Shown one piece after another: positions 16,044 to 23,586 of a stretch of DNA of 39,782 nucleotides. The stretch is from Rubrivivax sp. GTDB taxonomy: Bacteria; Pseudomonadota; Gammaproteobacteria; Burkholderiales; Burkholderiaceae_C. Where the stretch lies: assembly GCA_004210455.1 (NCBI GenBank), contig SEFA01000062.1, forward strand, positions 1-39,782. The letters are read 5' to 3'. The translations under genes and the position numbers were made by a program. Numbering within the stretch: position 1 is the first letter of the stretch; each line of letters begins with the position of its first letter. Below the pieces are notes generated by a model, which was given only the letters and a program-made list of their open reading frames with translations, searched no databases and was not told the origin of the DNA.

Positions 16044-18224
16044 TCACCCCAAGGTGCCCACCACCGCAATCTCCTTCTGATCCGGCACCTCGTTGTACGA
16101 GAGCACGGCCAGCCCGGGCGCGAAGAGCCGGGCGTAGCGCGCCAGCAGCGGCCGCACCTGCGGCATGACGAGCAGCGCCGGCGGCGCGCCCAGCGACTTC
16201 ATCTGGTCCCGCGCCCCCGGCATGTGCTGCTGCAGCTGCGACAGCAGCTGCGGATCCACCGGGTAGCTGTCCAGCTGCACCTTCGCGCCGCCGGCCCGCG
16301 CCTGGTTCAGCGCATTCAGCAGGTGGTTCTCCAGGTCGCTGCCGAGGTTGAACACCTTCAGCGCGCTCAAGGCGCCTTGCGGTCCCTGCAGCTGCGACAC
16401 GATCTGCCGCTTCAGCGCGCAGCGCACCTCCGCCGCCAGCAGCACCGGATCCTTGGTCGCTTCCGCGTTCTCGACCAAGGTCGACGCGATGCTCTGGATG
16501 TCCTTCACCGCCACGCCCTCGGCCAGCAGCAGCCGCATCACCTTCAGCAGTTGCGCGTGCGTGTAGGCCTTGTCCAGCGCGCCGCCGAGCTTGGGCGCGA
16601 TCGCGTTCAGGCGCTCCATCAGCGCGGCGATGTCGTCGAACTTCAGCAGCTCCGGCAACTGCTCGCGCAGCACCTTCGAGACGTGGGTCGCGATCACGCT
16701 CGCCACGTCCACCACCTGGTAACCCAGCCCCAGCGCGTGCGCCTTGTGCTCGGCCTCGATCCACGTGACCGGCATCGCATACGCCGGGTCGAAGCCGGGA
16801 ATCCCGTCCACGTCGCCCCACACCTGGCCCGACGCGATCGCCATCAGCCGGTCCGGATAGACCTCCGCCTGCGCCACCACCGTGCCGCTCAGCGAGATCG
16901 CGTACTGGCTCGGCTTCAGCGACAGGTCGTCCCGCACCGCCAGCGTCGGCAGCAGCACGCCCAGCGTTTCGCTCAGCGACTGCCGCATCCCCCGCACCCG
17001 CGCCTGCAGCGGCGCGCCCTGCGCCGGATCGATCAGTCCCACCAGCTTGTAGCCCAGGCTCACCGACACCGCCTCCACCACCGGCAGCGCGCGCCAGTCG
17101 ATCTCCGGCGGCGTGCCGGCCACCAGCGCGCTCTCCACCGGCGCGGCCGGCTGGATGCGGTCGCGCGAGCGGTCGCCCATCCGCCACGCCGCATAGGCCA
17201 GCGCCACCGCGAACGCGCCGAAGGCCAGCCACGGCATGCCGGGAATCAGCGCCAGCACGCCCATCACGCCCGCCGCGCTGGTCAGCACCTGCGGTGACGC
17301 CAGCATCTGGTCGCTGACCTGCTGCTCGAACTCGCCCGAATCGCTCACCCGCGTCACGATGATCGCGGCCGCCGCCGACAGCAGCAGCGCAGGGATCTGC
17401 GCGACCAGGCCATCGCCGATCGTCAGCAGGCCGTACTGGCGGATCGCCTCGCCCAGCGACAGCCCGTGCATCAACGCGCCGATCGCGACGCCGCCCACCA
17501 GGTTGATCAGCAGGATCAGGATGGACGCGATCGCGTCGCCGCGCACGAACTTGCTCGCGCCGTCCATCGCGCCGTAGAAGTCCGCCTCGGTGCCGACTTC
17601 CTGGCGGCGCTTCTGCGCCTGGTCCTGGTTGATCAGGCCGGCGTTGAGGTCGGCGTCGATCGCCATCTGCTTGCCGGGCAGCGCGTCCAGCGTGAAGCGC
17701 GCCGACACCTCCGAGATCCGTTCCGCGCCCTTGGTGACGACGATGAAGTTCACCACCATCAGGATCACGAAGACCACCAGGCCGACGATGAAGTTGCCGC
17801 CGATGACCACGTTGCCGAAGGCCTCGATCACCTTGCCCGCCGCGTGCGTGCCCTCGTGCCCGTGCAGCAGCACCACGCGCGTGGAGGCGACGTTCATCGA
17901 CAGCCGCATCAGCGTCGTCGCCAGGATCACGCTCGGGAAGATCGAGAAGTCCAGCGGCCGCCTGCTGTTGACGCTGACCAGGATCACCACCAGCGACAGC
18001 ACGATGTTGAAGGTGAACAGCACGTCCAGCAGCACCGGCGGCAGCGGCAGGATCACCATCGCCAGGATGGCCAGCAGGAACAGCGGCGCCGCCACGCGCA
18101 GGTCGCGCAGCTGCTGTCCGAGGCGACCGAAGCGTCCCGCGTTGGCGGCCCCGGCGGAGCGCGAGGAAGCGGCGGACGCGGACGTCGCGGACGATGTGGC
18201 GGAGGAGGGCGGAGAGGACTTCAT
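16044..18224 (-). CDS. flhA: Flagellar type III export gate protein FlhA
   Basis: Inner-membrane export-gate component: nonameric ring that takes substrates from chaperones and uses the proton gradient. The 726 residues comprise a Ser/Ala-rich N-terminus, about eight transmembrane helices (about 45-330), the conserved cytoplasmic loop between helices 4 and 5 (RISEVSARFTLDALPGKQMA, then DADLNAGLINQDQA) and a large C-terminal docking domain ending VPDQKEIAVVGTLG. The open frame extends far upstream, but the start at 18224 overlaps the flhB stop (ATGA), so translation is coupled. It is the last gene of fliM-N-P-Q-R-flhB-flhA. There is no terminator: the stop meets the convergent GHKL gene's stop base to base. 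Confidence 0.96.
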   Translation of the reverse strand: MKSSPPSSATSSATSASAASSRSAGAANAGRFGRLGQQLRDLRVAAPLFLLAILAMVILPLPPVLLDVLFTFNIVLSLVVILVSVNSRRPLDFSIFPSVILATTLMRLSMNVASTRVVLLHGHEGTHAAGKVIEAFGNVVIGGNFIVGLVVFVILMVVNFIVVTKGAERISEVSARFTLDALPGKQMAIDADLNAGLINQDQAQKRRQEVGTEADFYGAMDGASKFVRGDAIASILILLINLVGGVAIGALMHGLSLGEAIRQYGLLTIGDGLVAQIPALLLSAAAAIIVTRVSDSGEFEQQVSDQMLASPQVLTSAAGVMGVLALIPGMPWLAFGAFAVALAYAAWRMGDRSRDRIQPAAPVESALVAGTPPEIDWRALPVVEAVSVSLGYKLVGLIDPAQGAPLQARVRGMRQSLSETLGVLLPTLAVRDDLSLKPSQYAISLSGTVVAQAEVYPDRLMAIASGQVWGDVDGIPGFDPAYAMPVTWIEAEHKAHALGLGYQVVDVASVIATHVSKVLREQLPELLKFDDIAALMERLNAIAPKLGGALDKAYTHAQLLKVMRLLLAEGVAVKDIQSIASTLVENAEATKDPVLLAAEVRCALKRQIVSQLQGPQGALSALKVFNLGSDLENHLLNALNQARAGGAKVQLDSYPVDPQLLSQLQQHMPGARDQMKSLGAPPALLVMPQVRPLLARYARLFAPGLAVLSYNEVPDQKEIAVVGTLG

Positions 18225-19369
18225 TCGGACTCCGGATCGGAGAGATGGCGCGGCACCGGCAGGTCGCCCGCCAGGTTGGGTTCGGTGGGACGGCGGCCCG
18301 CGTGGAAGGCCTTCAGCTGCATCACGTAGCTGAGCACCTGCGCGACCGCCTGGTACAGCGACGCGGGAATCTGCTGCTGCACCTGCGCGCTGTTGTAGAG
18401 CGCGCGCGCCAGAGGCGGCAGCTCCAGTAGCTGCACGCGGTGCTCGCGCGCCAGCGAGCGGATGTAGAGCGCCATCTCGTCGACGCCCTTGGCGACGACG
18501 TAAGGCGCTTCCGCCTTCGTGCTGTCGTAGCGCAGCGCGACCGCGTAGTGCGACGGGTTGACGATGACGACGTCGGCCTCGGGCACGGACTTGCGGACGC
18601 TGCGCCGCGCCAGCTGCTGCTGCAACTGCCGGATGCGCTGGCGCACCTCGGGCCGGCCTTCGTTCTGCTTGTATTCCTCCTTGACCTCCTGCTTGCTCAT
18701 GCGCTGGTTGCGCAGGAACAGCAGGCGCTGCAAGGGCACATCGATCAGGGCGTAGAAGGCGAGCACCGCCGCGAGCGTCAGCAGCCCGTCCATCACCAGC
18801 GAGGCCGCGCGGGCCAGCGCCATCGGCAGGCTCAGCCCCTGCAGCTGCACATACTGCGCCGCGTAGGCGGTCGTCAGCCAATACAGCACGGCGAGCACGC
18901 CGCCCGTCTTCATCAAGGTCGCGGCGAGCTCGGTGTAGTGCTTCGCGCTGAAGAGCCGGCCGAGGTTGCTCAGTGGATTGAGCTTCGAGAACTTGGGCGC
19001 CCATTGCGAAGGCGTGAACACGATGCCGCCGCCCAGCTGCGTCGCGAGGATCACCGCCGCGGGCAGCGCCAGCAACGGCATCACCATCTTCGCGAGCAGC
19101 CACAGCGACTCCTGCGCGGCCTCGCCCCAGAGCGCGTCCAACCCCTGCAACGCATCGTCGCCGCCCAGCGGCGCGAGCGCCAACCGGAACAGCCGCGCGA
19201 AGTCCTCCAGGTAGGACGGCGCGATCATCATCAGCAGCTTCAGTCCGACCAGCAGGCCGACCGCCGCGCCGATGTCCTTGCTGCGCGCGACCTGACCCTG
19301 CTCGCGGGCCTTGCGCAGCTTCTGCTCGGAGGCCTTCTCGCTCTTGTCGGCGGTGTCGGATTCAGCCAT
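18221..19369 (-). CDS. flhB: Flagellar export switch protein FlhB (NPSH variant)
   Basis: Export-gate protein that switches substrate specificity from rod/hook to filament after autocleavage. The 382 residues have the charged N-terminus SEKASEQKLRKAREQGQVAR, four membrane helices (about 33-215), the linker and the cytoplasmic domain. The autocleavage site reads NPSH (Asn271-Pro272-Ser273-His274) in ADVVIVNPSHYAVALRY, where most homologues have NPTH. Asn and Pro, which perform the cyclisation, are intact, so cleavage should still occur. It overlaps fliR by eight bases and flhA by four. A longer C-terminal tail than E. coli (about 30 residues after the conserved domain) is present. Confidence 0.95.
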   Translation of the reverse strand: MAESDTADKSEKASEQKLRKAREQGQVARSKDIGAAVGLLVGLKLLMMIAPSYLEDFARLFRLALAPLGGDDALQGLDALWGEAAQESLWLLAKMVMPLLALPAAVILATQLGGGIVFTPSQWAPKFSKLNPLSNLGRLFSAKHYTELAATLMKTGGVLAVLYWLTTAYAAQYVQLQGLSLPMALARAASLVMDGLLTLAAVLAFYALIDVPLQRLLFLRNQRMSKQEVKEEYKQNEGRPEVRQRIRQLQQQLARRSVRKSVPEADVVIVNPSHYAVALRYDSTKAEAPYVVAKGVDEMALYIRSLAREHRVQLLELPPLARALYNSAQVQQQIPASLYQAVAQVLSYVMQLKAFHAGRRPTEPNLAGDLPVPRHLSDPESE

Positions 19370-20189
19370 GGAATCCTCCAGGTCCGACCATGCCGACGAC
19401 GCCTGCCGCGTCAGGCACGCCGCGCATGCCTTGCTCCAGCATCCGCAGCAGCTGCTGCGTCATGCGCAGGTAGTGCGCCGGCACGTGGGCCAGCATCTGC
19501 GTCAGCATGAAAAGCCCGAACAGCGTGACCAGCGAGTACCCCAGCGAGAACAGGTTGAGCGCCGGCGCCACGCGGTTCAGGAAGCCCATGCCCAGCTGCA
19601 CGACCAGTGTCGCGGCCACCACCGGCATCGCCAGCAGCAGCGCCGCCGAGAACACCCACGCGAGGTTGTAGGCGAGGTTCTGCAAGGTCAGCAGCGACAG
19701 CCCGGCGCCCAGCGGCCAGGCGCGGAAGCTTTCGCCGAGCACGGCAGTGAACAGCAGGTGGCCGTCCATGCCGAAGAAGGCGAGCACGCACAGGATGTTG
19801 AGCAGCGCGCCGACGACGTCCGACGAGCTCCCGTTGATCGGATCGTTCATCACCGCCATCGCCAGGCCGAGCTGCGACGACAGCAGGAAGCCCAGGACCC
19901 CGATCACCGCGATCGCCAGATGGAAGGTGAGGCCCATGGCCAGCCCGAGGACCACCTGCTCGGCGGCGGCCAGCACGCCCTGCATCGAGAAGACCGGGAT
20001 GTGCACGGCGGTCGATTGCGCGATCGGCATCATCACCACCGCCAGCACCAGCGACAGCAGCACACGCGCCGACATCGGCATGCCGGCGTCGCCCATGGTC
20101 GGCGCGGCCGCCAGCATCGCCAGGATGCGGCAGAAGGGCCACCACAGCGCGCTGAGCCACGCGGTGAGCTGGCCGAAGTCGATGTCCAC
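19362..20189 (-). CDS. fliR: Flagellar export gate protein FliR
   Basis: Membrane subunit of the FliPQR export channel. 275 residues with six predicted hydrophobic segments; characteristic stretches are LSALWWPFCRILAMLAAAP, the LGFLLSSQLGLAMAVMNDP segment and LAMPVVAATLVVQLGMGFLNRVAPALNLFSLG. Translation begins at GTG 20189 (GTGGACATC) with GGGAGG nearby, 23 bases after the fliQ stop, the only non-overlapping junction among fliQ-fliR-flhB. The C-terminus ends in an unusual Gly/Val/Met-rich tail (AAGVVGMVGPGGFHG). Confidence 0.94.
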   Translation of the reverse strand: MDIDFGQLTAWLSALWWPFCRILAMLAAAPTMGDAGMPMSARVLLSLVLAVVMMPIAQSTAVHIPVFSMQGVLAAAEQVVLGLAMGLTFHLAIAVIGVLGFLLSSQLGLAMAVMNDPINGSSSDVVGALLNILCVLAFFGMDGHLLFTAVLGESFRAWPLGAGLSLLTLQNLAYNLAWVFSAALLLAMPVVAATLVVQLGMGFLNRVAPALNLFSLGYSLVTLFGLFMLTQMLAHVPAHYLRMTQQLLRMLEQGMRGVPDAAGVVGMVGPGGFHG

Positions 20190-20212
20190 GGGGCGCCTCC
20201 CGACGAGTCCTG

Positions 20213-20482
20213 CTACGACGCCAGCTGCGCCGCGCGCTCGAAGATCGAGACGCAGTAGTCCATCAGCAGGCCCACCATCCAGCGGCCCGCCAGGCCCAGC
20301 ACCAGCAGCGTCACCAGCAGCCGCGGCAGGAAGGCCAGCGTCTGCTCGTTGATCTGCGTCGCGGCCTGGAACAGCGCCACGACCAGGCCCGTCACCAGCC
20401 CCGGCAGGATGAGCACCAGCACCAGCAGCATGGTCAGATGCAGGCTCTCGCCGATCAGGTCGGCCGCGATCTCGGGCGTCAT
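20213..20482 (-). CDS. fliQ: Flagellar export gate protein FliQ
   Basis: Small two-helix membrane protein of the FliPQR pore. 89 residues, the usual family length, with MTPEIAADLIGESLHLTMLL at the start, a first helix LVLILPGLVTGLVVALFQAA, the conserved TQINEQTLAFLPRLL and a second helix LLVTLLVLGLAGRWMVGLL. Its ATG overlaps the fliP stop by four bases (ATGA). Assignment is unambiguous from length, motif and position between fliP and fliR. Confidence 0.95.
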   Translation of the reverse strand: MTPEIAADLIGESLHLTMLLVLVLILPGLVTGLVVALFQAATQINEQTLAFLPRLLVTLLVLGLAGRWMVGLLMDYCVSIFERAAQLAS

Positions 20483-21273
20483 CCCGCCACCCCGCGCACG
20501 CTGGACACCAGCGTGTTCACCGTCAGCGTCCAGCCGTCCACCAGCACGAACAGCAGCAGCTTCAGCGGCAGCGAGATCACCAGCGGCGACAGCATCATCA
20601 TCCCCATCGCCATCAGCACCGAGGACACGACCAGGTCGATCACCAGGAAGGGGATGAAGAGCATGCAGCCGATCTGGAACGCGGTCTTCAGCTCGGACAG
20701 CGTGAAGGCGGCCAGCTTCACCGGGAAGCTGTGGTCCTCGGGTCTGGCGACGTCCGTTTCCCCCGCCAGCTGCGCGATCTGGGCCAGCGCGCTCTTGCCG
20801 GTCTGCGCCAGCATGAAGCGCGACACCGGCTTCTCCGCGATCGCCAGCGCCTGCAACAGCGTGATGCGGTCGCTGTCGTAGGGCAGCATCGCCTGCTCAT
20901 AGACCTGCGTGCCGATGGGCTTCATCACGAGGATCGTCAGGATCAGCGCGATGCCGGTCACCAGCCGGTTCGGCAGGCCCTGCTGCAGGCCCAGCGCCTG
21001 GCGCAGCAGCGACAGCACGATCACGAAGCGGGTGAAGCTCGTCATCATCAGCACCAGCACGGGCAGCAGCCCGAGCAGCGTCATGATCACCAGCACCTGC
21101 GTCTTCAAGGTGAAGTCGCCGCCACCGGCGCCCGCGCCGGCGATGCGGATGGCCGCCGTCGCCGGCTCCGCCGCGACCGACGCGAGCGCGATCAGGCCGC
21201 CCAGCGCGACCAGCCTGAACGTCCACGGGCGGCGCCGCACACGTTCGGCGGCGGTCGCGTCGTCCATCGTCAT
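20479..21273 (-). CDS. fliP: Flagellar export gate protein FliP
   Basis: Core of the export channel, a 5-subunit ring with FliQ and FliR. The 264-residue protein has an N-terminal signal-like segment (LVALGGLIALASVAAEPATA, cleaved in E. coli), then LLGLLPVLVLMMTSFTRFVI, the family pattern LRQALGLQQGLPNRLVTGIA and the C-terminal ELKTAFQIGCMLFIPFLVID plus SVLMAMGMMMLSP. There is no fliO between fliN and fliP, as is usual in lateral-type clusters. Its start overlaps the fliN stop (ATGA). Confidence 0.95.
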   Translation of the reverse strand: MTMDDATAAERVRRRPWTFRLVALGGLIALASVAAEPATAAIRIAGAGAGGGDFTLKTQVLVIMTLLGLLPVLVLMMTSFTRFVIVLSLLRQALGLQQGLPNRLVTGIALILTILVMKPIGTQVYEQAMLPYDSDRITLLQALAIAEKPVSRFMLAQTGKSALAQIAQLAGETDVARPEDHSFPVKLAAFTLSELKTAFQIGCMLFIPFLVIDLVVSSVLMAMGMMMLSPLVISLPLKLLLFVLVDGWTLTVNTLVSSVRGVAG

Positions 21274-21614
21274 GACCCCAGGCGGTCCAGGTCCAGGCCG
21301 TCGATGTCCAGCACGCGCAGCGCGTGGCTGTCGCCGCTGACGACGACCTCGGCATGGCCGATCGGCGTGCCGTTCACCTTGATCACCAGCGGCGCGCCGG
21401 CCAGCGTGTCGAGCTCGACGACGCTGTCGGCCTGCAGCTGCGCGAGGTCATGCAGCGACACGCGCGCCTCGCCGACCTCCAGCGTCAGCGTGACCGGGAT
21501 CTTGCGCATCAGCGCGGGCAGGTCGCGGCCGGCGGGGCGGGACTCGACCACCCGGGCGTCTTCCGCCATCGGTTCGTCGAGCAGGCCGGCGATCAGATCG
21601 GTATCGCTCATCAT
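21270..21614 (-). CDS. fliN: Flagellar motor switch protein FliN
   Basis: C-ring component that with FliM builds the cytoplasmic switch and binds the FliH export complex. Here it has 114 residues, starting at ATG 21614 (a second ATG follows immediately and a TTG precedes it); GGAG sits upstream. The SpoA domain (about 35-105) shows IPVTLTLEVGEARVSLHDLA, the conserved SVVELDTLAGAPLVIKVNG and the end stretch DIDGLDLDRLGS. Short N-terminal extension compared with E. coli (137). The TGA of fliM directly precedes TTGATGATG. Confidence 0.93.
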   Translation of the reverse strand: MMSDTDLIAGLLDEPMAEDARVVESRPAGRDLPALMRKIPVTLTLEVGEARVSLHDLAQLQADSVVELDTLAGAPLVIKVNGTPIGHAEVVVSGDSHALRVLDIDGLDLDRLGS

Positions 21615-21617
21615 CAA

Positions 21618-22499
21618 TCACTCCAGGTCTTGGAAAGAGGTCAGGCACAACTTGCCCTGGTGTTCGGCCACGGCCGCGCTCATCAGCGGCGAGCCCTCGA
21701 CCATCACGGTCGCGTCGGCCAGCCGGATGGGGATCAGCGCGCCGGGCCGCAGGTCCAGCACCGCGCCCAGGTCCAGCTCGCGCTCCAGCAGGCGCGCCTG
21801 CAGCGTCAGGGCCAGGCGATGGTCCAGCGCTTGCTGTTGCGCTGGCGGACGCGAGGGACGGTGCTGCGCGGACAACTGGCGCAGCAGCGGCAGCAGGTAG
21901 GCGCCCGCCAGGGCCAGCGAGATCGCGGCTTCCTGATCGCCGTCGCGCAGCGAGGCGACCAGTTCCCAGCCGTCGGGGCCGAAGGCGGGCAGGGTGCCCC
22001 CCTGAAGCGGCGGCAGATCGTTCTCGAGGGGCAGGTCTTGCCTGGCGTCGCCGTCCGGACGCGAGGCCTGCGCCAGCCACGACACGCACAGGCTGGCGAA
22101 CTGCCCGGCGAGCAGGTGCAGCAATCGATCCTCGGTCGCGGTGGGCGGCGTGTCGGCGGTGGCCAGCGCGGTGTCCGCGCCCAGGCCGAGCCGCCTGGCC
22201 ATCAGCGCCAGCACCAGCGGCCGGTCGATGCGGCAGGCCAGCAAGCCGGCCGGGCCGGCGGCCCGCAGCCAGCGCAGCGCATCGCCCGCGTCCCGAGACG
22301 CGTCCGGCAGCGGACGCAGCGTCAGCGCCTGCAGTTCGTAGCGGCTGTGATAACGGCGGTTCCACGGCTGCACGAGCAGGCGCTGAAGCGCCTCGCGCAG
22401 GCGCTGGGCCACCTGCGGCAGCAGGTGCACCGGGCGGCCCAGTCTGCGCGGATCGAGCGCGGCGGGCCGGTGTGTCTGAGCGGTTGGCGACGGGGTCAT
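21618..22499 (-). CDS. fliM: Flagellar motor switch protein FliM, short form without CheY-binding motif
   Basis: C-ring protein. 293 residues, clearly shorter than E. coli FliM (334). Residues about 20-200 fit the CheC-like middle domain, though weakly (RRLGLGAD where others have GGxG), and 220-293 form the SpoA domain (DLGAVLDLRPGALIPIRLAD). The start reads MTPSPTAQTHRPAALDPRR, without the (L/I)SQxEIDALL motif that binds CheY-P in chemotactic motors. This is seen directly. It may therefore be insensitive to CheY or use another regulator. First gene of the fliMNPQR-flhBA operon, start overlapping a short upstream frame; promoter lies in the following 1-kb gap. Confidence 0.88.
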   Translation of the reverse strand: MTPSPTAQTHRPAALDPRRLGRPVHLLPQVAQRLREALQRLLVQPWNRRYHSRYELQALTLRPLPDASRDAGDALRWLRAAGPAGLLACRIDRPLVLALMARRLGLGADTALATADTPPTATEDRLLHLLAGQFASLCVSWLAQASRPDGDARQDLPLENDLPPLQGGTLPAFGPDGWELVASLRDGDQEAAISLALAGAYLLPLLRQLSAQHRPSRPPAQQQALDHRLALTLQARLLERELDLGAVLDLRPGALIPIRLADATVMVEGSPLMSAAVAEHQGKLCLTSFQDLE

Positions 22500-22830
22500 C
22501 TGGTGATCCAGAAAAGGAAAGTGGCGTTTTGAAAAAACGTCGACGCAAGGTCGTATAACCGACGAATTCTAGGAATCGATGGTGACTTAGACCAGCATTG
22601 GAACTGCTGTATCGAAGCATGCGGGAAATAAATCACAACTGGCCAGCCACGAGTCGCACATCGCAAAATCTGTCCGATTAAGAGCACTCCGAAGACAGTT
22701 GCAAAAATACCCACGAACACCGCGAGGTGGATTGATTTGTCACATTTATCAATCCAGAAACAAAATCGACTTATTCAAAGGCAAATGCGCGAACAGCGGA
22801 TCACCATTCTGGGAATATCGGTGGTGATTC

Positions 22831-22844
22831 GTGACATACGTCAC
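22831..22844 (+). promoter_or_regulatory. CRP/FNR-type palindrome upstream of the riboswitch
   Basis: GTGACATACGTCAC (GTGA-N6-TCAC), followed by A, is the half-site arrangement of CRP-family regulators. It lies about 70-80 bases before the aptamer, and about 82 bases before the start expected from TTGTTG-N17-TACAGT, an acceptable class I activator distance. Which CRP-family protein binds, if any, is unknown. Confidence 0.45.
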
Positions 22845-22883
22845 AGTGTCGTACGCTGTTTTGGTGCGGTGCAAAATGGGTTC

Positions 22884-22912
22884 TTGTTGCGCACCCTCAC
22901 AGTGGCTACAGT
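22884..22912 (+). promoter_or_regulatory. Weak candidate promoter of the riboswitch-fliE transcript
   Basis: TTGTTG (22884-22889), 17 bases, TACAGT (22907-22912). Both boxes are imperfect (about 3/6 and 4/6 to the sigma-70 consensus), but transcription would begin near 22919, right at the aptamer's 5' edge, as is usual for riboswitches. A weak promoter would fit dependence on the CRP-like site. Confidence 0.3.
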
Positions 22913-22916
22913 CCGG

Positions 22917-23040
22917 ACACATCAGGGCACACCCGAGCGAAAGCCGGGGTCGCAAAGCCTCCGGTCTACCGTCGGGCGCTCGCTGGAAACTCTTCCAGCC
23001 GGACGCCGGACCACGATAGCGGGGTTGCCAGACCTGAGTC
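22917..23040 (+). promoter_or_regulatory. c-di-GMP-I (GEMM-I) riboswitch
   Basis: The plus strand carries the hallmark GEMM-I pattern: AGGGCACACC, a GAAA-capped hairpin (CCCGAGC-GAAA-GCCGGG), CGCAAAGCCTCCGGTCTA, a variable second hairpin capped by GAAAC and TAGCGGGGTTGCC at 23017-23029. Flanking ATCAGG and CCTGAG are complementary and can close the element. Aligned with the Vibrio Vc2 aptamer from memory, the ligand-contacting positions are present: G20 (22926), A47 (22954) and C92 (about 23020). A G at position 20 favours c-di-GMP over cGAMP. It reads toward fliE, so it should tune the MS-ring/export-ATPase operon to cellular c-di-GMP. Only one copy is seen; whether it switches on or off is not decidable from sequence. 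Confidence 0.87.
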
Positions 23041-23081
23041 TGCGAGCCGCGTGACGCGTGGTTCACAGGCGCTCGCCTGCC

Positions 23082-23104
23082 AGGCCCCACCCGGGCTTGT
23101 TGTG
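23082..23104 (+). terminator. Possible expression platform of the riboswitch
   Basis: AGGCCC and GGGCTT (23082-23087 with 23093-23098, one wobble) form a stem over CACCC, followed by GTTGTG. This resembles a weak intrinsic terminator about 45 bases after the aptamer; a preceding CAGGCG-CT-CGCCTG inverted repeat (23066-23079) could compete with it. The T-tract is poor, so confidence is low. Confidence 0.3.
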
Positions 23105-23154
23105 ACCCTGCCTGCCCTCGCCGAGGTGCGCCCGTCTTGCAGAGAGAGGACGGA

Positions 23155-23187
23155 CATGGTCATTCACAGACATCTTTTCATTCCCTG
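23155..23187 (+). other. Ten-codon leader frame with strong ribosome site
   Basis: ATG 23155 follows AGAGAGAGGA at ideal spacing and encodes MVIHRHLFIP before TGA. It sits between the riboswitch and fliE. It might be a translated leader peptide or just the remains of an older gene start. No attenuator-like codon run is apparent. Confidence 0.25.
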
Positions 23188-23443
23188 AACCGGCCCGCGA
23201 CGGGGCGATCGGACTGCCGTCCGCGTGCCTCGCCGAGCCCGAAGGTGGTCGCGCCGCCGCATCGGTTCCGGATATTCACCAGACCAACGACGAATCAATA
23301 TCGCTGCCGATTTGGCGCGAGGGAGATGTTTTGTCCGAAATGCTGGGAATGAAACTGTCTGTAAATATCAGAAGAATGTCGTCGCAAAAATATGAGCCGC
23401 CGACGCGGTGACAAATAGAAAGGCGACATTCAAGTCCGGCGTG

Positions 23444-23508
23444 AATCTCCGCAACGGAGATTGAAGACAGAGCTGGCCAAGCCGGTCCATTCACCAGAGG
23501 GAATGGAC
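23444..23508 (+). repeat. Two perfect hairpins in the fliE leader
   Basis: First: AATCTCCG (23444-23451), CAA, CGGAGATT (23455-23462). Second: GTCCATTC (23485-23492), an eight-base loop, GAATGGAC (23501-23508). Both eight-base stems are perfect and stand in the less GC-rich leader 80-140 bases before fliE. Neither has a T-run. They could be mRNA processing, protein-binding or small-RNA structures; function unknown. Confidence 0.5.
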
Positions 23509-23586
23509 GGATAAGGTCAATGAATGGTCACGGGAAAACCCGCGCCGTCCGGCGTGGTCAGGTCCCTTATTGCCCGGAGCAAAAGT

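Larger units (their letters stand above)
22500..23586. other. Long regulatory region between fliM and fliE operons
   Basis: About 1.1 kb without a convincing gene and clearly less GC-rich than its surroundings. Left part (22500-22740): fliM promoter and leader, including a short leftward frame 22496-22720 with a hydrophobic start that is probably chance. Middle: CRP-like palindrome (22831), possible -35/-10 (TTGTTG 22884, TACAGT 22907) and the c-di-GMP riboswitch (22917-23040). Right: possible expression platform, a ten-codon frame and two perfect hairpins before fliE. In Vibrio laf clusters the activator lafK occupies this position; no such gene is present here. Confidence 0.75.

Noticed and set aside
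22635-22649. Possible sigma-54 promoter TGGC-N7-TTGT for the fliM operon
   Set aside because: The essential GC of the -12 element is GT here and the first block lacks TGGCAC; not enough to call.
22496-22720. Minus-strand 74-codon frame with a hydrophobic start, ending in an ATGA overlap with fliM
   Set aside because: The overlap looks like its operon neighbours, but the start has no ribosome site, the residue use is unlike the flanking genes, and it lies in the low-GC leader. Probably chance; worth a homology search only.
23137-23352. 71-codon plus-strand frame after the riboswitch as the controlled gene
   Set aside because: Starts at TTG, is Arg/Pro-rich, and ends CPKCWE with no family match; the better-supported downstream target is fliE.
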